A stretch of 64,000 nt of DNA from Rhabdophis nuchalis (taxonomy: Eukaryota; Chordata; Lepidosauria; Squamata; Natricidae), in contig CM077643.1 of the NCBI GenBank assembly GCA_039707465.1, positions 323,955,919-324,019,918 of the forward strand. The letters run 5' to 3'. Shown one piece after another: positions 45,290 through 55,640 of the stretch. Position 1 is the stretch's first letter. Every line of letters starts with the position of its first letter. The notes under the pieces are model-generated. The model was not told the origin of the DNA. It did not search any database and saw nothing but the letters and a program-made list of their open reading frames with translations. A program made the translations under genes and the position numbers.

Positions 45290-45732
45290 CAGGGGTCCCC
45301 AACCCCCGGGCCGCGGACCGGTGCCGGTCCGTGGCTTGATACGAACTGGGCCGCAGGGCCGGAGAGGAGGAGGAGGGAGGAGGGGGCAGCCCCCTGGGCA
45401 GAACGCACGTCAGTTGCGGGAGAGTGCAGGCGCGGCCATTCGTACCGTTGGACTCCCTAGAGGGCCGAGTGAGCCGACTCCCCCCGCGTGCGCATGTGCG
45501 GCCGTTCGTGCCGTTGGAGGCCCTAGAGGGCCGAGTGAGCCGACTCCCCCCCGCATGCGCGGCCGTTCCTGCCGTTGGAGGCCCTAGAGGGCCAAGTGAG
45601 TCGACTCCCCCCCACGTGCGCATGCGCTGCCTGTTCCCCTCCACCCCCCGTTCCTCCTCTAAGCCAGCTGGTCCACAGAATTTTCTTTAAAATGAAACTG
45701 GTCCCTAGTGCAAAAAAGGTTGGGGACCCCTG
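45290..45732 (+). mobile_element. GC-rich hAT-type element with 64-bp minisatellite
   Basis: Ends CAGGGGTCCCCAACCCCC and AAGGTTGGGGACCCCTG, with the exact 8-bp duplication TGCTATAG (45282-45289 and 45733-45740). The interior holds three tandem units of ~64 bp (about 45425-45614) sharing GGCCGTTCGTGCCGTTGGAG and CCCTAGAGGGCC, CpG-rich. The reading frames it creates are by-products. Confidence 0.95.
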
Positions 45733-46018
45733 TGCTATAGGGTAGTTTTCATTTCTGTGGGTAGTAATAACTTGATAGGATAAGCAATGTTGTGAAACTG
45801 AAACTCTTAGTGTGACCTTGTTTCAGGTTAACTCATCTTATCAATTGTGTCTCTGCTGCTTTTGTTTTGTTTTTACTTCCCATAATTGCAAATATAAAGG
45901 GCTGAAAGTGGGAAACATATACAGCATCTACTGGTCTCTAGAAATCAGAATAGTAGCTAAAATAACAGTCACCAAAGCAAAGCACCAGCTGCCTATTGAT
46001 TTTTGTTTCATTTGGCAC

Positions 46019-46019
<1 letters not shown>

Positions 46020-46103
<84 letters not shown>
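46020..46103. repeat. (AAT)n microsatellite, about 27 units
   Basis: An uninterrupted ATA run that directly abuts TCTTTATTGTCATTGTAAAA, which looks like the inverted end of an unnamed retroelement with an ATT tail. It gives a poly-tyrosine frame on the minus strand, an artefact. Confidence 0.97.
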
Positions 46104-46240
46104 CTTTATTGTCATTGTAAAAATTACAATGAAATTGGTTATTTACTGAGTAAGTCATATGCCAATCTGTAGTTCATGTATAGGGCAAATGGATTCAGTG
46201 TAAGGATATGACACATGAGTTTGGTCATCCAGTTATTTAA
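46104..46240 (-). mobile_element. possible unnamed retroelement tail
   Basis: On the minus strand AATTTTTACAATGACAATAA immediately precedes AGATTATT and the trinucleotide tail. The same ACAATGACAATAAAGATTAT is on the plus strand at 61663-61682. The family is not identified. Confidence 0.4.
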
Positions 46241-47506
46241 ACAAGGGACATCAGATTTAACCATCCTATCATTGCATTGTTCGAATACAATTAGATCAGA
46301 TGGAGCAAATGGGTTGCTTTATAAATAACATTTTTGTCTAGTTCTCCTTTTTTTTGTTAATTTTCTTTAAGAATTTGATATCACACTACAAGAGGGCTTT
46401 TCGTGAAAATCATCAAAAAGTAGGGAACATAGGAGCATCCTGTGTCTTATAGTACTAAAAGAAAAATCTCCTATTTCATCCACATATTAGTAAACCATTT
46501 GTGTATACAAATTGTAAGTCCAGAAAACCATATTAGAGCAATACCTTTATTTGCTCAACTCAAGAATAACAAAACTGTGTGCCAGCTTTCCAATTATTCA
46601 TGATGTCGTGGGGCTAAGAGATTTGGGTTAACCCTGCTTCACACCAGTTCCATTTGGAAGATGTATCAAAGCCAAATACTCATTCTTTGATTGCTCATAT
46701 TTTGCCACTTTCAGCATTATGATCTTGGCTTGTTTTACGTCAGAAATTCCAGTTGTATCTACATTAAGCAAACTTAAATATTAATCAGGAAGGAAAATGA
46801 TCCACTGGGTATTACGTACAGGCAAGATCTTCATGTCAGGGACAAAGTATATGAGGAAATGAAAATGAAGGATACATGTTTAGTCATGATGCTTGTCCAC
46901 AGCGGTGTACTAGGTTATGGTTCACGAAGTCTCAGACATAAAAATTGAACCATTGTATCCTGTTTTCATCCTAGGACAGAACAAATGTGAGCAGAGGGGC
47001 CCAAACTTTCCTGTTGGGGGCTGCAGGGTAGGGGTGGGATAAAGTTGATTCATAGCAATAATGACAATAATTTCATTTTAATTTTTTGCCCTAATGATAA
47101 AGCAGAATTCCAGAAAGATAAGACTGTGATAGAACATACTCTTTTCTCAACTCTCTCTCCTCTCTTCCTCCTTCTCCCTCTCTCTTTCTCTCTGTTTCTT
47201 TCTGTTTCTCTCCCACTCTCTCTCCCTCGCTCTCGCTCTCTCCCTCCCTCCCTCCCTCTCTCTGTCTCTCTCTCTTCTCAACCAAAAAACAAAAGTAAAA
47301 AAAATTAAAAGCTGGAAATGAGATGCCTGGTCTCATTTTAATCATAACTGTATGGTTTATTGTCAAACTATAATGATATGCTGTTTGCTACTGCCGGGTG
47401 TAGTTCAAAGGTGTACATTTGGAACAGAGCCAAGGAAGGGGTCAATCAGAACATTCAATTTTCGAAAGTGTTCAGATAAGGAAAACTAGCTATTACCTTA
47501 AACAAG
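46241..47506. other. unassigned sequence with CT-rich tract
   Basis: A CT-rich tract occupies 47140-47278 (CTCC, CTTT and CTCG variants). Nothing else was recognised. Confidence 0.5.
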
Positions 47507-47593
47507 CAATTCTCAACCTTGGCAACTTTAAGAGGGGTGGATCTTAACTGCCAGAATTTCCCAACCAACCTTGCCAAAGTTGAGCAATACCCG
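47507..47593. mobile_element. decayed hairpin-type hAT MITE
   Basis: TTCTCAACCTTGGCAACTTT and the inverted CCTTGCCAAAGTTGAGCAA show shortened arms of the MITE family with several mismatches. No clean target duplication. Confidence 0.6.
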
Positions 47594-48075
47594 CTTAAAC
47601 TGTATGATCTTCCATGCCCTCCTGAGAAAATATTGCTGTGAATAATCACCAATCTAGAAAACAGTTGCCTGAAATGGAAAGCCTCCTCAAAACCTACTTA
47701 ACTGAATTTCCAGCTGTAAAGAAACGAGGCTTATCGTGCCTCTGCCTGCGTTGCCAATCGCTGTCTGTTAATTGGCCCCTTGCAGCTATTGTCTTTGCTA
47801 TTCCTGCTCAGAACTGATATTGTTGACTTTCTTCCTTCGCTGTTTATCAAGTAAAAACTTTTTAAAAACTTCTCAGAGCATCTCATTTGTCTCATAACAA
47901 GCAAAGCAGCCAACAGCATGGCACAAGACCTCTTCCGGAACCGTTTAAACCCTGGATACAAGATGCTTTTAGAACAGAAGTCTGCTAACAAGGGTGAGAG
48001 GTGAATGTTAAGTACGTTTGAATTTGCAGATGATTGATAAGTGCTCTCATGTCACTAAGACTGCAGAACAAAAAT
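47594..48075. other. unassigned sequence
   Basis: No feature was recognised. Confidence 0.45.
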
Positions 48076-48480
48076 TTCCGTTGTGTAAAGTTTTTAGATA
48101 TGTGTGTTAACTAACTAACACACTAACTAACTAACACACATATCTAAAAAATTTACACAACGGAACTCTTGGCTTTCTGTCTAGATGGTCTCTGGTGATG
48201 AGCCAAAAGGCAGGAAAGGAAACAGTATGTCTCCTCCCTTAATTGGGGCCCTTAACAGGATGTTGTGAAAGCAATTACCTATACTAAATACCCCTGTCTC
48301 AACTGATGCAATAAGGGAGAGCCGGTTTGGCTGAATTGCTAGGCTCCTGCCTGATATGCAATACAGCCCCGGTTCGAGTTCCAGTAAAAGGTATGGCCAG
48401 CTGATGAGAGCTAATAAGCTCGAAATAAATCTATCCTGGTCTCTCTGATTTATTTATTGATCAGCACATAAAACTAACAT
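48076..48480 (+). mobile_element. tRNA-like SINE with terminal hairpin
   Basis: At the left is a ~39-bp-arm hairpin (48077-48115 with 48126-48164, starting TCCGTTGTGTAAAG). A middle part equals the reverse complement of 703-797. Then comes a tRNA-like segment with B-box CGGTTCGAGTTCC (about 48370) and the family end CAGCACATAAAACTAAC, followed by (ATGT)n. The head resembles a tRNA but lacks a full cloverleaf that I could draw. Confidence 0.65.
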
Positions 48481-48542
48481 GTATGTATGTATGTATGTAT
48501 GTATGTATGTATGTATGTATGTATGTATGTATGTATATATAT
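48480..48542. repeat. (ATGT)n microsatellite
   Basis: About 14 units following the SINE end, the counterpart of (TACA)n at 643. Confidence 0.95.
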
Positions 48543-49274
48543 CTCACAGGCTTTCTGGTTTGCACATCAGAGATTGCAAAACAGCTTGAGAGATGTTGGA
48601 TCTCCATATTAAAGGCAAAACTTCCAGCACTGGTTTAATGCAATATTTTCCTCATTGATGTGAGATGGAATAGAAAAAAGACAAAGGGGTGGCATTTAAT
48701 ACATGCCAGTGATCTTACAGCTTCAGCTTGGAAGTAAATCCATTCTGAAGCTTTGGCTCAAATGCATAGGCAACTTTACATATTTTACAAATATAGAGAG
48801 TTAGCAAATTAAGTTATGCAGTGTTGTGACTAAAAAAAAATATTTGCTCAATATTGCAACAAGTTTTACAATTGGAGAAAGCATTTTCTTATTTAATGTC
48901 TAGGAATAAATGGAAATAAAGCTTCCTAAGAAAGAGAACCCACATCACAATGTAAACATTTAGGTGTGGGGGGGATGGAATAATTGCGATAAATCAACAA
49001 AGATTTTGTCCAGAACAAATCTTGCCAGGCTATCTTTATCTCATTATTTTATTTGATACGTTTCTCAGTAGATTGTGGGGATGTTATTGATATTATATAT
49101 CTTGATATCAGCAAAACCTCTAATAATATCTTGTGACATTTTGATTAGCAGGCTAAATAAGTCTGGGTTGGGAAGTTCAGCTATTAAGTGGATACATAGT
49201 TGAAAACTATATTCAAAGCAAGTTCATCAGTAGTCCCAAAGGTGATTTTTCAAGAGGGAACTGGACTTTCTGGT

Positions 49275-49330
49275 TTTTCTTTGAAGACGTTTCGCTTCTC
49301 ATCCAAAAAGTTTCTTCAGCTCTGACTGGA
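49275..49330 (-). ncRNA. hammerhead-ribozyme-like core in the PLE end
   Basis: On the minus strand CTGAAGA (fits CUGANGA) is followed by AACTTTT, loop TGGATG, AGAAGC and then GAAAC, the two conserved boxes of a hammerhead around a short helix II. In this copy helix II has an A-C and a U-G pair, so it is weakened. Helices I and III and the cleavage triplet could not be placed by eye. Hammerheads are known in Penelope-like elements. Activity is unknown. Confidence 0.45.
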
Positions 49331-49420
49331 TGGTGGGGAATGGAAGGATTTATACTCCTTGCAGACAGCTGGCCATTTGCATCCTTTTAGCCAGTCATTA
49401 AGGTCACCTGGAGTCTGTGT

Positions 49421-49782
49421 CAGTGGTGGGTTTCAAATTTTTTTAGAACCTACTCTCTAGGTGTGGCCTATTTTGTGGGCGTAGCTTGGCAGGCATGTGA
49501 CAGGGTGGGAGTGGCCAACTTGTCAAATGTAGTGAAACTCATTTAACAAAGCTCTTGCTTAGCAACCAAAATTTTGGGCTCAATTGTGATGATAAATTCT
49601 CTTTCTTTCTTCCTTTCCTTTCCTACTTTCTGCCTTCCTTTCCTTTCCTTCCCATTGGGTTACTGGCAGCGGCAGGCCAGACTTACTTCTGGATCCGCTG
49701 GTGGAACCCCCTCTCACCGGCTCTCTAAATTTCACCATCCGGCTCTTGCGAGTAGGTGCGAACCTGCAGAAACCCACCACTG
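49421..49782 (+). mobile_element. hAT-type element inside the PLE
   Basis: Ends CAGTGGTGGGTTTCAAATTT and CAGAAACCCACCACTG are inverted repeats. Flanks GTCTGTGT (49413-49420) and ATCTGTGT (49783-49790) match at seven of eight. The interior has GGGCGTAGCTTGGCAGGC and a (TTCCTTTCC)-type run at 49600-49660. No transposase. Confidence 0.85.
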
Positions 49783-50321
49783 ATCTGTGTACTCAGGGTC
49801 ACCTGAGTGGTGCAAATGGATGTGGAGTCTTCTTGGAGCTGTTGAAAGGACTGTGTTGTAGACTGGAGATAGATGATGCCATATCCTTCTGTTGAGAAAG
49901 GGCTGTTCAATTTTGTCTTTTAAATGCAGATGGACCACTGAATCTAGTCCTGATGTGTTTGTACCCCTATGTTGGACCATGCATTTATGAAGTGGTTGTT
50001 CAATGTCAAAGAAAAACCAGAAAGTCCAGTAGCCTCTTCAAAAAAGCACCTTTGGTACAATCATGGCCTGGATGAATGAGAATCTCCATAGCCAAGTTTA
50101 TCCATAGTCTTCATAAAACTGGACAGATGTTCTGAGGGTGGGGGGAGAAGCTTCCATTCTGGGTCTTCTACTTTTCAACATTTTTATTAGTAAAAAAATA
50201 AGGTGGAGGGCATGCTAATTCTATTTGTAGATGATACAGAATTGATTGGGATCATTAACATCCTAGAAGGTGAAAATAAAAGTCAAACTAATTTTAAAAA
50301 ATTATAGTAGTGGGCCAAATA

Positions 50322-50579
50322 TACAGTGATTCCCCGAAAATAAGACAGGGTCTTATTTTCTTTTGACCTCTAAAATAAGCACTTGGCCTTATTTTCAGGG
50401 AGGTCTTATTATTTTTGAGGTGCAGGAGGCGGTGAGTGTGGTCACCTCATGGCTGCTGCTGTGTTGCAATATTTTGGGGGCGGGCTTATTTTTGGTGGAG
50501 AGCTTATTTTGGCGCATGCACTCAAAAGCCCGATTGGGCTTATTATCTGGGGAGGTCTTATTTTCAGGGAAACAGAGTA
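50322..50579 (+). mobile_element. Tc1/mariner-type MITE inside CR1
   Basis: The left end CAGTGATTCCCCGAAAATAA and the inverted right end (TTATTTTCAGGGAAACA) are terminal repeats, with TA on each side. Repeated GTCTTATTTTC motifs fill both halves. It is non-autonomous and inserted between CR1 segments that are otherwise contiguous. Confidence 0.75.
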
Positions 50580-51295
50580 ATATAATGACATTTAACAGGC
50601 AAAAATACAATATTTTTTACTCAGGACACACACAAAAGCAAATGTCGTTCCAGAACCACTATATCCTGTAGCTTGCCTGGCAACAGGACTTATGAGAAAG
50701 ATCTTGAATGCTAATAAATTACAAACTGAATATGAGTCAGTTGTGTGAGATGGTTGCAAATAAGAGAAATGCAGTATTAGTCTATATCAACAGAGGCATC
50801 ATTTCCTTAATCACAGGAAGTAATTGTTCTTCATTGTGCACAGATCAGAGGGATAGTTTGCTTACTGTGTCCAGTGTTAGGCACTGTACTTTAAGCAAAA
50901 TTCAGACAAATACAACATGTTCAGAAAAGGGCAACAAGGATGAACAGGGGACTAGAAACTAGTCTTACAGTATAAAAATAGAGTGGAGGAGTCAGTATTA
51001 TTTAGCCTGGATAAAAGAATATGGGGATGAATGATGCCACTGAACAAATACCAAAAAGAATAACTTGTTTTATGTTATATAGAATATAGTTGAGAACAAT
51101 TGTTGTTGCTTCTGTTAAATCATCCCAGCACGTAAGTGATAGAAGGGTCCATTGGAAATCGGATTCCAGCTGATGCTAAGAAAAAATTGACAGCAGAGGC
51201 AATTACCGAAAGAGATGATGGACTTTTCTTTGCTGGGTGCATTCAAGCAGAGACTAGACAACCATCATTCAGAGATGTGTTAATTGACTTTACAG

Positions 51296-53276
51296 AGCAA
51301 GGAGTTGGCTTTTAATGATAAACTAGCTCTTTCCAAATCTATGACTGCATGAAGTATAGTGCATGAAGGAGAGAGGGAACTGAGACATCGTTGTATTGCC
51401 ATATAAAGCAGGGATGAAAAACCTGCAGCTGGTGAGCCACACACCATCCCAGTTCTATCACCTCTCCTCTCAAAAATTATCTCAGAAGAACGAAATGGAA
51501 AAACGATGACTTTCAGCAGCATGAGGAGAAGGGGTTGAAAGAGAGGTCTGAAAAGAGGTATCTGAAGCCTCTAAGGAAGCCTCAGGAATATTTTCTATTC
51601 CTGAATCCACAAGTCTCTTCTTGCAAAATTAGGCCAAACAATTGTGCTTCCACCACGCCTCCTGCAGTTCCCAAAGGCCAAACCATATCCCCATAAATAA
51701 AAAGAAAATGTCAGTCATATTAAACAAATACTTCTATTAAGTGGTACAGTTTGAGTAGTAGAGACAGGAGCCTAGAAAAACAATGAAATGACAATGAAAC
51801 AAGGACATCGGGTGATGGCTACGGAAGCCTATTTTTCTAACTTACCGAGGGAACAAAACGCTTAAATCCCTACTTGAAAACCTGTTTAATATTTTGGAGC
51901 GCTATCAATGCAAGGCATTGTTTTTGTTTTCTGAAAGCTCTGTATTTCCCAAGCTTTTAGAACTGAGGGCCTTTTTTCACTGTCATTCTGAAATGAGAAC
52001 ATTGAAGGTCTGGCATTTCTGTCACTGTAAAAACTTGCATTTTCCTGGTGTGAAATAACTTTCCGATATGTCTTAGGGGAGTCGGTAATGGTAAGAATAA
52101 ACCTGGCATCTGCTTCAAAAACAGTCAGCTTGCAGCCACAATATTAAAGCTTAGTGCTGGAGTCAAAGAATAAATGAGGCATGAAAAGTTAATTGCATTT
52201 CCTCACCGATAAACTTTTGGTACTACTCTTCAAAAGTGCCTTACCTTCAATTAGAAAGTGTACAAGACCCCAGTAGATAAGATAAGTTCTTTCTGGAGTC
52301 AAGAGTTTTGTTTTCTTGTGTAGTTTTCTTAGCAACCTGGAAATTGTTTCCATTCTTTTGGGGTGTTTTCTACAGCTTACAATGCTTTGTGATTAAAAAG
52401 AAAGAAAGACTGGCCCACTGCAATTAATCTAACACTTCTTCCAAAATGTTAGCCCCTCAACGTAGGTCAGCAGCACGACAATGAATGCTAGCTATGTCTT
52501 TGTTTTAGGGTTACATTAACAACATCTTCTAAGTCTGAAAGTATTTTGCCTCTCTTTTCCTTTTTACTCTCTCTGGAAAACTAGAGAGGGCCCCTTCTGA
52601 AGTGCTTCTCATCCCACTTCTGCTTCTATGGATTGAGATATTTCTTACATGATGGTTATTTCATTTGTGACAGTTCCTCTTATCCGGCCTAGATCAATCC
52701 CACATACCATTATACTAGCTTATTAGGAAAAAAATAGGAGGATAACCTTTGTAAGACAAGGACTGTTTTAATGTTTCTCAAAGTTTAGAATAATTAACTG
52801 ATTTTGGGTCCATAGGATCCCCTCAAAGACACAATAGGTTTTCTCTGCATGTCATTTTTCCTTTCCCTGAGTTCCTCTTTCATGAAAGATGGGTCATGAG
52901 ATAATAGTGCTTTTAGCCTATGACCCTTCACTTATGAGAACAGAGCTACGAGAAGGGAGAATTAAGTGCTATTAATATCTTCAAGGCGGTTTCCTTGACA
53001 GAAAAATCTTCAATTATTCCAAATCAAAAGAGGGGTTATTTAATTTTGCTTCAGGAAAAATAGAATTTTTCAAGCTAAATTTACTTATAAAGCTAAATGA
53101 TAGCTTAATAATTAGAAGGAAAAGTCTAAAAGCACATAAAAAAGGATATTTTATAAGTATAATAAGGCAGAAGCACAATTTTATTCATTTTTACTCTGTC
53201 TTGAGAACATAGATAGCAAAGGCCAGGGAAAGTAATCATTTCTTGTAGCTATCATAAATAAGTTGTATCTGTGGCA
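51296..53276. other. unassigned sequence
   Basis: About 2 kb with no recognised repeat, reading frame or RNA gene. It is among the longest stretches free of recognisable repeats in the window. Confidence 0.5.
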
Positions 53277-53278
53277 GA

Positions 53279-53372
53279 GCCTGGTTTATCTTGCCTAGAC
53301 TCAAAATTCAGGCAGGATTATGCCTGGCTAGTATTTGGATGGGAGAATCCCAATGATGTGGAATAAATTAGA
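53279..53372 (+). pseudogene. 5S rRNA-like fragment or 5S-derived SINE
   Basis: AGGCAGGATTATGCCTGGCT followed by AGTATTTGGATGGGAGAATC resembles the 3' half of vertebrate 5S rRNA, including the internal-control region (GCCTGGTTAGTACTTGGATG-like). The 5' half is not recognisable, so it is either a decayed 5S pseudogene or the head of a 5S-derived SINE. Confidence 0.6.
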
Positions 53373-53598
53373 CTCTTTTTTAAAAAAACGCAGGTCACTT
53401 ATATTGACTTCATTGTAAGATGTCATTGGAGTTTTAGCTCCAGGATCTTTTTTTAACTTTATTGCCAATTATATTGGGCTAATAATTTTAAAAAAATAAT
53501 TTATTGAAAAATATTTGCTTTTTGATCAATTGTACCTTATCTGTGTCTAGTGGGAAAATAATAACATTTAAGATTTTTCAAGAGTTAAGCTACTTCAA

Positions 53599-54005
53599 GT
53601 TCACTCATGGTCTCGTGACATCCCGACTGGACTACTGCAATGCTCTCTACATGGGGCTCCCCTTGAGGTGCACCCGAAGGGCCTTCTCTGTGGCGGGCCC
53701 GACCCTCTGGAACGACCTTCCCCCCGAAATCAGAACAACCACGGACCTCCGCTCCTTCCGTCAAAAATTAAAAACACATTTCTTCTGCTTGGCCGGCCTG
53801 GGATAACTTAACTGTTTTTAGGGTTTTTTAGGGGTTGTTTTAGTTTTAACATGGGATTTTAGCGCAGGATTTTAGTTTAATTCTTTTTTAATACTGTATT
53901 GTTTATGGTTTTTATATGTATTTTTAATTTCCCTGTGCCCCGCCTTGAGTCCCTTTGGGCAGAGAGAGCAGGTTATAAATTAAATTATTATTATTAAATT
54001 ATTAT
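53599..54005 (+). mobile_element. L2-clade LINE 3' end with internal deletion
   Basis: It starts in the ORF2 C-terminal domain (TSRLDYCNALYMGLPLRCTR), then jumps to RAFSVAGPTLWNDLPPEIRT, omitting ~95 codons present in the copy at 17534. It continues to FFCLAGLG-stop (about 53804). The tail is (ATT)n-like. The frame is kept across the deletion. Close in sequence to the 17529 copy. Confidence 0.9.
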
Positions 54006-54777
54006 TTAAGTTGTCCATCTAACATTAGTCCTTGGCCTGAAGAGTAAGCAAGCATTTAAGTAAATCAGGCAAACCTCTTATGACTTATTTTATTAAATTT
54101 GAATATGTGATCTGATTCAATTCAGACTCCCACAAGCTCAGGAAAAAAATATTGCGCATGTTCAGTATTTTATTTGGCAGCATCTAATTTGATTTTATGA
54201 TTCAAATCAACTTGTTGATTCAATTTGGAAATTCAGTTAAATTTAACCAAATCATTCTAAATTGAATATTCACACACGTTAAATAATGTGATCTTCTCAT
54301 TGTTCCCCATTAAAATGAGTTGTATTTTACTTTTAACTAAATCAAAGCATACTATTTCTCTATTTGTATGTGTACTTTAAAATTATCATAGCCCAAAACA
54401 AAATCTTCTCTCTTTTTTGTATTTTCTTTTTTGACATCCTACTCATGCTAAAGATAGGTTAACTGAGCCTTTTTATTTAAGGATTGGATTTATGCAGTGA
54501 TAAAGTAAATTAGGAGTCATATTTGAATAACATTTGTGTACTGGTAGTTTTGATTTGGTGCAAATTATGTTATGATGATCTCTTTGACTGAACGTCGATT
54601 CAAAAGCTATGATTTATGATTTCATAAAAAATGTAAACCTTGACTATTGTAGCACTCAATAATCCATAGTAAAACAAAATATGATTTAGAATGATGCATG
54701 ATGCATCTTCATTCCAGGTAAACCACTTCCTGTGAGATTAGCACTCCCTATTAGGAAGGACAGTGTGGTTCAATCCA
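54006..54777. other. unassigned AT-rich sequence
   Basis: No repeat family, exon or RNA gene was recognised. Confidence 0.5.
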
Positions 54778-55111
54778 GATGTGCTGGCTCAGAGGCTAAG
54801 ACGCTGAGCTTGTCGATCAGAAAGGTTGGCAGTTTGGCAGTTCGAATCCCTAGCGCCGCATAATGGTGTGAGCTCCCGTTACTTGTCCCAGCTTCTGCCA
54901 ACCTAGCAGTTTGAAAGCATGTAAAAGTGCAAGTAGAAAAAATAGAAAGGTGGGAAGGTAACAGCGTTCTGCCTTTAGTCATGCTGGCCACATGACCAAA
55001 CAGACTTCTTCAGACAGCACTGGCTCTTCAGCTTTGAAATGGAGATGAGCACTGCCCCCTAGAGTCGGGAACGATTAGCACATATGTGCCAGGAAAACAT
55101 TTACCTTTATG
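54778..55111 (+). mobile_element. Sauria-type SINE
   Basis: A near-complete copy: GGCTCAGAGGCTAAGACGCT, B-box AGTTCGAATCCCTAG, body CCCAGCTTCTGCCAACCTAG, then CCTAGAGTCGGGAACGATTA and an AACATTTACCTTTA end. A segment after AAAAAATAGAAAGGTGGG is shortened relative to 55694. Confidence 0.9.
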
Positions 55112-55640
55112 TCCACGGTAGCCTCTGCCCATCAATATTAAACACACACAGCAAACTAGGTAATCCAATCAGTCATTTATGAAACAAAAGAAGTTTCTTA
55201 TTCTTGTCCTCTTGGTGAGAATGCTCCTTAAAAAGGCAAACAAACCAGCAAGCCAATGTTAATTCCAAACAGATGTTCATATATGCAATGAAAGAGAAGC
55301 TATTCCTTTTAGAACTGACTGGTAGCTAGACTAAGCTTTCAGGGTTCCTCCAGAATGCTTCTCTCAGGAGTTACAGAAGGAAAGTAATTTGTTGAATGGT
55401 TTTTGACATCGTTTACAGTCTGGCATTAAGACAAATGCTATTTAAGCCAAACAATTCTAGCTTTAGGTGACTCATTATACTGAGGATCAGGATGACATTT
55501 TCTGAGAATTTCCATATGATATTCAAGATTTAATAGTGTGCAAGGAATTAAATTCTGAGCTATGATCCCTTCTTGTCATCCAAATATGGATAAAAAGAAA
55601 TACACATTATAATGCTCTCCCACAAAGGCATTTATTTATT
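55112..55640. other. unassigned sequence
   Basis: No feature was recognised. Confidence 0.45.

Larger units (their letters stand above)
49234..50057 (-). mobile_element. Penelope-like retroelement (PLE) fragment
   Basis: On the minus strand the inner part (49791-49980) encodes DSVVHLHLKDK and, after a short deletion, EQPFLNR...HHLSPVYNTVLS. This matches the C-terminal end of the GIY-YIG-type protein of vertebrate Penelope-like elements. Downstream on the same strand (49283-49322) is a hammerhead-like core. The first ~50 bp (49234-49283) are repeated inverted at the other end (about 50008-50057; shared TGGACTTTCTGGTTTTTCTT). A hAT element splits the copy. No reverse transcriptase remains. PLE identity is inferred from remembered family sequence. 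Confidence 0.72.
48985..51295 (+). mobile_element. ancient CR1 LINE body with three insertions
   Basis: Collinear pieces of CR1 ORF2 are visible: AACAAATCTTGCCAGGC (49013), TATATCTTGATATCAGCAAA (about 49095, motif A region), GGGTCTTCTACTTTTCAACA then TTTTTATTAG (about 50160) and ATTTGTAGATGATACAGAA (about 50222, motif C region). Further on come CAGTTGTGTGAGATGG (50740) and AGAAAAGGGCAACAAGGATG (50923). Finally CATTCAAGCAGAGACTAGAC (51239) near the protein end. Frames are broken throughout. The body is interrupted at 49234-50057 and 50322-50579. Confidence 0.75.

Noticed and set aside
45425..45614. CRISPR-like array
   Set aside because: Tandem units without unique spacers, in a vertebrate hAT element.
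45075..45644. 189-codon minus-strand frame
   Set aside because: Spans a GTGA microsatellite and the hAT minisatellite; no family resemblance.
46020..46158. Poly-tyrosine coding frame
   Set aside because: It is the (AAT)n array read on the minus strand.
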